Assembly: GCF_000189635.1 (NCBI RefSeq)
Contig: NW_002476372.1
Location: 62,001 to 126,000 of the forward strand
Direction of reading: 5' to 3'
Length of the DNA: 64,000 nt
DNA from: Tetrahymena thermophila SB210
Taxonomy: Eukaryota > Ciliophora > Oligohymenophorea > Hymenostomatida > Tetrahymenidae
Shown: positions 58,564-64,000 of the stretch, in pieces
How the letters are laid out: every line of letters starts with the position of its first letter
Numbering within the stretch: position 1 is the first letter of the stretch
Position numbers and translations under genes: made by a program
Notes under the pieces: generated by a model
Told to the model about the DNA's origin: nothing
The model's input: the letters and a program-made list of their open reading frames with translations, nothing else
The model's database searches: none

Positions 58564-61460
58564 ATGAACAGATTAAATTATAGAGATACAATTCTGAAGA
58601 AATAAAATTATGCTAATAGGAGTTTGTTAAAAGAAATTTCTTTAAAAAACAAAAAAAATTCAAGGGAAATCTTAAACAATTAAGAATATAGCAAAGCTTA
58701 GACTATTTTAATAAATAAATTTAATTAAATTAGCATAAGAAATGCACTAGAAAGTAAGATAAATATTACAGTAAATTATTCTGGTTTGACCATCAATAAA
58801 AAACACAAATAAAAACAGACATTAATTAATCAATAAAAGCTTTAAAGCTTTCGCCAAGAGTATGCTGAGAATAAAGTTATAAACAGAAATGATTATTTAA
58901 CTTATAATGAGTTCAATATATCAGAGGATTAGTTATACTATAGCGATTAAGTAAAGTTAATCAAGATAGGATCTACAATTAAAGTTGAAGCTTTTGAAAT
59001 GAAAAAGCTTTTAATTTTGATAAATCATTTACTTTTTTTTGTTTACTTAAAATTTCTTTCAATTTTCAACATACTAAAATAAATTTATTTAAAGAAGCAT
59101 TTTAAAAATTAAAAAACATAAACTTTACATGCAGTAAATCAATAAATTTAATAAAAATTAAAAGTAAAAAACTACATAGTAAGCTAAATACTTTATTAAT
59201 CAGAAGAATAAAATATTTTTGGTGGTTTTTAGATTAACTCAGATCAGTAAAAATAAGAATTTATTTTCTAAGAAATTAAACCCTCTTAAATATAGTGTGT
59301 CCATAGAGATTCTGCTATTATTTTTTTGGAAAAATAACTAAGTCTCAAACAAGTAGAAAAAATTAAGATTGAAGAAAATCAAATAATCGTCTTTAATAAA
59401 TGTGATATTTAATTAATACTGGATATACCTAAACAAGTTTGGAATAAATAATGGTTTGAGGTATTGAATGAAAATATTCGTTTTCCAAAAATAAAAAGTT
59501 AGCTATAAAATATTTTAAGCTAACTGGAATAGAAGAATTATTATCTTTGTCAGTATATAGCAAATGGAGGAGAAGGAGTTGTTTTCAAAGGATATCAAGT
59601 TAAAGATGGTAAATATGTGAATTTGGCTTTCAAAATTTATAATTTAGGAGATACAAAAGATGAAAAAGAGATTGAAGAGGAGATAAATATTATGAGTATA
59701 TTTGAGAAAACAATAAATGTAGTTTAAATATTTGATTTCATTAAAATTTCTTAAAAAGTATATATCCTCGTTTTCGAATTATGCCATAAAAGTTTAAAAG
59801 ATGAATTAAATCAAATAGAATAAGGTGAATTTTCCTTATTTAAATTGCTGAAAATTATTTTTGATTTAATTGATGGATTAATAGAGCTAAGAATTTATAA
59901 TATTTTACATCTTGATATTAAACCTGATAACATATTAATTAATAGTGATGGCAACTATGTTTATGCTGATTTTGGTCTCTCATCACTGAAAACAAATAAA
60001 GAATAATAGTATATTAAAGGATATTCCAAATCTTATTCTCCTAGTGAAATAATGAAATTGGAAAACGATTTAATTGATTTTAAATCTGATGTCTATTCCT
60101 ATGGATAAACTCTGTTATATATAATAAAAATTTTTTTAAAAAGTTGTCATGCTTCTGATAAAATAATAGCTGAAAGCATTGAAAACATTCTTCGATGTCA
60201 TGTTGTTTAAGAAAATATAAATTAGAGATTAGATTGTTTTGAATTACACACAAAGTTCTTAGATTTTTTATTTAAAGTTAATTGTAAGCCATTTTTGGAA
60301 TAATATTTAAATAAAATTCCAAAAATCTTAAAATTATCTCCTTACGATAAAAATAAAGATTCAAAATTTTTTCTAAAAATAGAACTATATTTCCACACCA
60401 ACATTTTAAACTTGTAAAAGTAGTAAATTCATTTTAATTTTATAATTATTTAAATTAATTAATTAATTAAAACACTAGGTATTTATATGAAGGAAACAAT
60501 GCTGATATTGCTAGAACTTTGAATAATGTTGGACTATGCTACAAAAACCTCGGAGATAACAAGAGATCAATGTTATATTTGTAGGAATCTCTTGAAATGA
60601 GGAGATAAATTTACAGCAAAAACCACCCTGAATTAGCTAGATCATATAATAATGTTGGGATATGCTATTAAAACCTAGAAAATAATGATAAAGCTTTAAT
60701 TTATCTTAAAAAATCTCTGAAAATGAGAAATTAAATAATTTAGGGAAATCATTCAGATGTAGCCAAATCTTTAAATAATTTAGCTTTATGTTATATAAAT
60801 AAGAAATAATATGATAAAGCTTTAAAGAAGTTGGAGAAATCACTAGAAATTAAAAAAAAAGATCACATAGAATAGCATCCCTGTGTTGCAACTACTCTAA
60901 ATAACATAGGTACCTGTCATTTTAAACTGAAAGATTATGAAAAAGCTCTAGAAAACTAGTAAAAATCTTTAAATATCTATAAAATAGCATATAAACAAAA
61001 TTCGAATCATGTAGATATAGCAAACACTCTAAATAATGTAGGATTATGTTATTTAAATAGTGGCAAAATAGATCAAGCCTTAATAAACTTTGAAGAGTCT
61101 CTTAATATTTATTAAAAAGTTTATTAAAATAATCATACTTAAATAGCAATTCTTCTATATAATATTAGTTTATGCTATAAGGCAACAGCCAATCAAAATG
61201 AGCAAATAAATAACCTAGATAAGAGTTTCAATAACATTTAGTAAAAAGTATATAATAAATAAACTGCCGTTTTATATAATGATATTGGGTTATGTTTTTT
61301 CGATTTAGGGTTACAGAATTAATAGAAGGAACACTTTAGCAAATCTTTGTTATGCTTCATAAAATCCTTAGAAATAGTTTAAAAAGTAATTTAAAACGAT
61401 GTTTCCTTAAAAAACACTTGCTTGAATAATATTTATTAAGTAAATTTGAAAATCTCATGA
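58564..61460 (+). CDS. Protein kinase-TPR fusion protein
   Basis: Exons 58564..60419 and 60479..61460 (59-nt intron) encode 945 residues. The N-terminal ~320 residues are unrecognised and include a hydrophobic stretch near 148-172. The kinase domain follows at about 325-610: a glycine loop with GGEGVVFKG (335-343), Lys357 in LAFKIY, catalytic loop HLDIKPDN (449-456; HLD instead of HRD), DFG at 469 and PSE near 493. The essential Lys, Asp and Asp are present, so it is probably active on Ser/Thr. The intron then joins to at least six tandem TPRs of the kinesin-light-chain type (ARTLNNVGLCYKNLGD, ARSYNNVGICYQNLE, AKSLNNLALCYINK and so on). Such fusions are common in ciliates. Substrate and pathway are unknown. 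The start codon is the first in frame, but an upstream exon cannot be excluded. Confidence 0.88.
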
Positions 61461-62102
61461 TTTCTTTTTAACTAAAGTGTATCTAAATACTTTAATTAAA
61501 ATGTATTTGTTATAAAAATGAAGGATTCAATAAATCAAATATTGCTTATTATTATATAAATAAATAATTTAAATTTCATTAAATTATTTTTGTTGCTAAT
61601 TCATTTTATTTTATTTTTTATGTCTATTTATGTTCATTCTAAATGCTAGATATTAAAAAAAATATTTTAAAGATGATATAATCTAAATCTTCATGAATTA
61701 TCTTTAATGTCTCCCCAACTTTTTTAAGCATTAATTAATCCCGCAACTAAATTTTGTAAAATTTTGTAGGAGGTGATGAATAAGATACTTAATAAAAAAT
61801 TATTTACCTTTTGATATTAATTTAATAAAAATATTTTTACTTAAATGTGAGAATTATTGGTTAAAGCAATAAAAAAGATTAATTATGAGTAGATTTATTT
61901 GTTCGTAAAAAAACAAAGAAAAAAAATTAATATTGTTCAATGAAAAGATATATTTATGTATTATATATTTATTAGATTATATATTGTGTATCTATCTAAC
62001 AATTTATTTATATTGATATTTAATTAATTAATTATTATTAGTCAGATTTAGTTAATAAAAAAACACATTTATATTTATTTAGAAAAAGGAATAAAGTAAT
62101 TA
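61461..62102. other. Intergenic, no gene recognised
   Basis: AT-rich sequence between the kinase gene and the SKI8-like gene, both on the plus strand. No specific site is seen. Confidence 0.5.
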
Positions 62103-64000
62103 ATGGTAATTACAACTTATTAATTATCAACAAACACATATTTTTTAAACAACATTTATAAAATAGAGCTCAATAGTTTAAAAAGAATAAATTGATTTAC
62201 AAGAATGTATTTCTTCAATTGATTTTAGTCCTTCAGGAGAATACGTAGCAGTTGGTTTAATCGATGAGAGCGTAAAAGTTTGGTAAATCTATATAATTTG
62301 ACTTTAATGGAGAATTTAATCTTTAGTAGAGTCTGATGGTAATTTATATATATATTATAAATAGGAAGGCTGATTTTTCACAAGATATTTCAAAGCAAAA
62401 ATTACATTCTTTTGAAGGCCATATGATGGGAGTAGTAGATGTTAAGTTTAATTCAACTGGAAATAGTAAATTTAAAAGCCATAAAACTAGTTAAAACAAT
62501 TTTTATATCTATTTTCTTTAGGATTAGCAGTTAGCTCATTAGATTCCATGATTAGAGTATGGAATGTAGATGATGGAGAAAAGGTTTGTGAATTATAGTG
62601 CAACCCAAGTAATAAATTTGCATTTTATAAATTTTATTTAACTTTAATTAACTTAACATAGTGGAAAACTGGAAATTAGCATTTAGAGATACAAATACTC
62701 TTCTTACTGCAGGTGAATAAGGTAAAGTATCTGAATATAACATAAATTCTAAGTCTTTAATTATCACTCACTAAACAAGAGATATATTTGCAACAGCTAT
62801 TGCATCAGTAAAATTTATTCAATAACTTTTTAATATTACCTACCTTATTTTGATAGCCTTTTAGAAAATATTCTTCTTAAGAATTGATTAGATTTAAAGA
62901 TATTTAATTATAAAAATATTTTATTTTAAGAAACCAATAATAATGTTTATCAATAAAAATAATCTAATCTATTAATTAATAATTTAAAAATAGTCAAAAG
63001 ACAATAGCAAGTTTGTTGCTATTGGTAATAACGATGGTTAGCTTTTTATTATAAACTATACTAATAATAAACATATTACTACTTCCAACTATCACGATAA
63101 GAAGATCAGATCAATCTGCTTTTCTAATGATGATATGAAGTTATTAACTGCATCTGATGATGGTTCTGCTAAGCTAATTGATCTTACTAAAAATGAAGCA
63201 ATATTTACATTTAATGGACACTCAGGTAATGTTAACTGTGTAGACTACTGCCCCATAGATGAAAAATTATTCGTTACTTGGTAAATAAAATATTAATTAC
63301 TTCATCTATATTTAATTAATAGATTTCTGCAATTAGAGTTAAATTAAATTGCACATTAAATAAATTGGTATAAAATATGATTGTGAATTATTTTAGCAAA
63401 TATTAAGAAACTCATTTAAGAATCTACAATTTAAGTCGCTTTAGTTTATAACTTGAAAAATTAGTTAATATTGAAAGAGAATTATTCATAAATTAAATTA
63501 GATTATCCAAAACAACCTTAACTAATATTAACTATTAAAAGCAATTAAAATTTAAAAAATAAATAATTATTTCTCATTTATTTTTTGACTAATATTTTCA
63601 TTAATATAAAAAGGAATAAATTTTTTATTTCAAAGGATTTAAGTATATAAAAAAAGACTTTTATGAAATAAAGCAAAAAAAACTTTTTTAAAATATTTAA
63701 CAAACATAATTTAAAATGAATAAAAACTAAAATATTGAGAAAATTAATAAACTATATTTTAGATTTAGTAAATTATTTAATTTTCATAAAAAATTTGATA
63801 GAATATTCTTTGATTGAAAGATATTTCCTTTGTTAAATTTTAAAAATGAAAATATCTTTAATTTTATAAAATAGCTCATATGATTAGACTGTTAAGGTTT
63901 GGGATATAAATAAAAAGAGTTGTATTGAAACAATAAAATTCCATTAGGACAATGTTTGGGCTGCTAAATTCCATCCTACTAAAAAGATTATTGGTTCAGG
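62103..64000 (+). CDS. SKI8/WDR61-like WD40 protein (cut by window edge)
   Basis: Exons ATG 62103..62105 (tentative), 62167..62282, 62365..62465, 62522..62608, 62662..62807, 62994..63280 and 63875..64000 (continues). WD blades: SSIDFSPSGEYVAVGLIDESVKVW, GHMMGVVDVKFNSTGNRLAV ending SLDSMIRVWNVDDGEKV, ENWKLAFRDTNTLLTAGEQG, FVAIGNNDGQLFIINY, SICFSNDDMKLLTASDDGSAKLIDL, GHSGNVNCVDYCP and SYDQTVKVWDI. The blade order and the GHMMGVVDV and ENWKLAF blocks match WDR61/SKI8, shared by the cytosolic Ski exosome-cofactor complex and the Paf1 complex in other eukaryotes. Introns run from 53 to 594 nt. The first exon would hold only the ATG, joined to AGC TCA. No in-frame ATG exists closer, so the start is the least certain part. 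Confidence 0.82.

Noticed and set aside
1..64000. tRNA, rRNA or CRISPR features
   Set aside because: No convincing tRNA B-box (GGTTCRANNCY) outside coding sequence, no rRNA-like stretch and no regularly spaced short repeats with unique spacers were seen.

Overview
The window looks like a stretch of a Tetrahymena-like ciliate genome. It is about 80% A+T, and every convincing gene reads through TAA and TAG as glutamine and stops only at TGA. Introns are GT...AG, mostly 48-70 nt, with a few of 600-970 nt. No C4A2/TTGGGG telomeric repeat is present, so whether this is macro- or micronuclear sequence cannot be decided here. All exon joins below were worked out by hand. The summed exon lengths of each complete model are a multiple of three with no internal TGA.

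Layout. (1) 1-4900, minus strand: two leucine-rich-repeat (LRR) genes or gene remnants in which each LRR sits on its own 87-90 nt, phase-symmetric exon. A 130-bp inverted-repeat element lies in one intron. (2) 6300-15000: three tandem plus-strand paralogues of a two-pass membrane protein, with a truncated copy of the minus-strand neighbour gene (15233-16640) left between copies 1 and 2. (3) 17.7-30.5 kb: housekeeping genes for nucleoporin SEH1, a GNAT-like protein, ALG1 mannosyltransferase, a PSMD5-like proteasome chaperone and the ribosome-biogenesis factor SOF1/DCAF13. (4) 32.5-36.7 kb: a very acidic nuclear-type protein and an EF-hand, axonemal-type protein. (5) 37.8-45.6 kb: three intact intron-less serpins plus two serpin relics. 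(6) 46.7-52.7 kb: a 1306-residue LRR-like protein and a polytopic membrane protein. (7) 53.8-64 kb: SPB1/FTSJ3 rRNA methyltransferase, a protein kinase-TPR fusion, and the 5' part of a SKI8/WDR61 WD40 gene cut by the window edge.

The housekeeping genes are single-copy and conserved: two ribosome-synthesis factors (SOF1, SPB1), one nuclear pore subunit, one N-glycan enzyme and one Ski/Paf-type WD protein. They are interleaved with lineage-specific families expanding by local duplication (LRR exon arrays, two-pass membrane proteins, serpins). I see no operons, CRISPR arrays, rRNA or tRNA genes. The most unusual features are the exon-per-LRR amplification and the serpin cluster, whose members differ most in the reactive loop.
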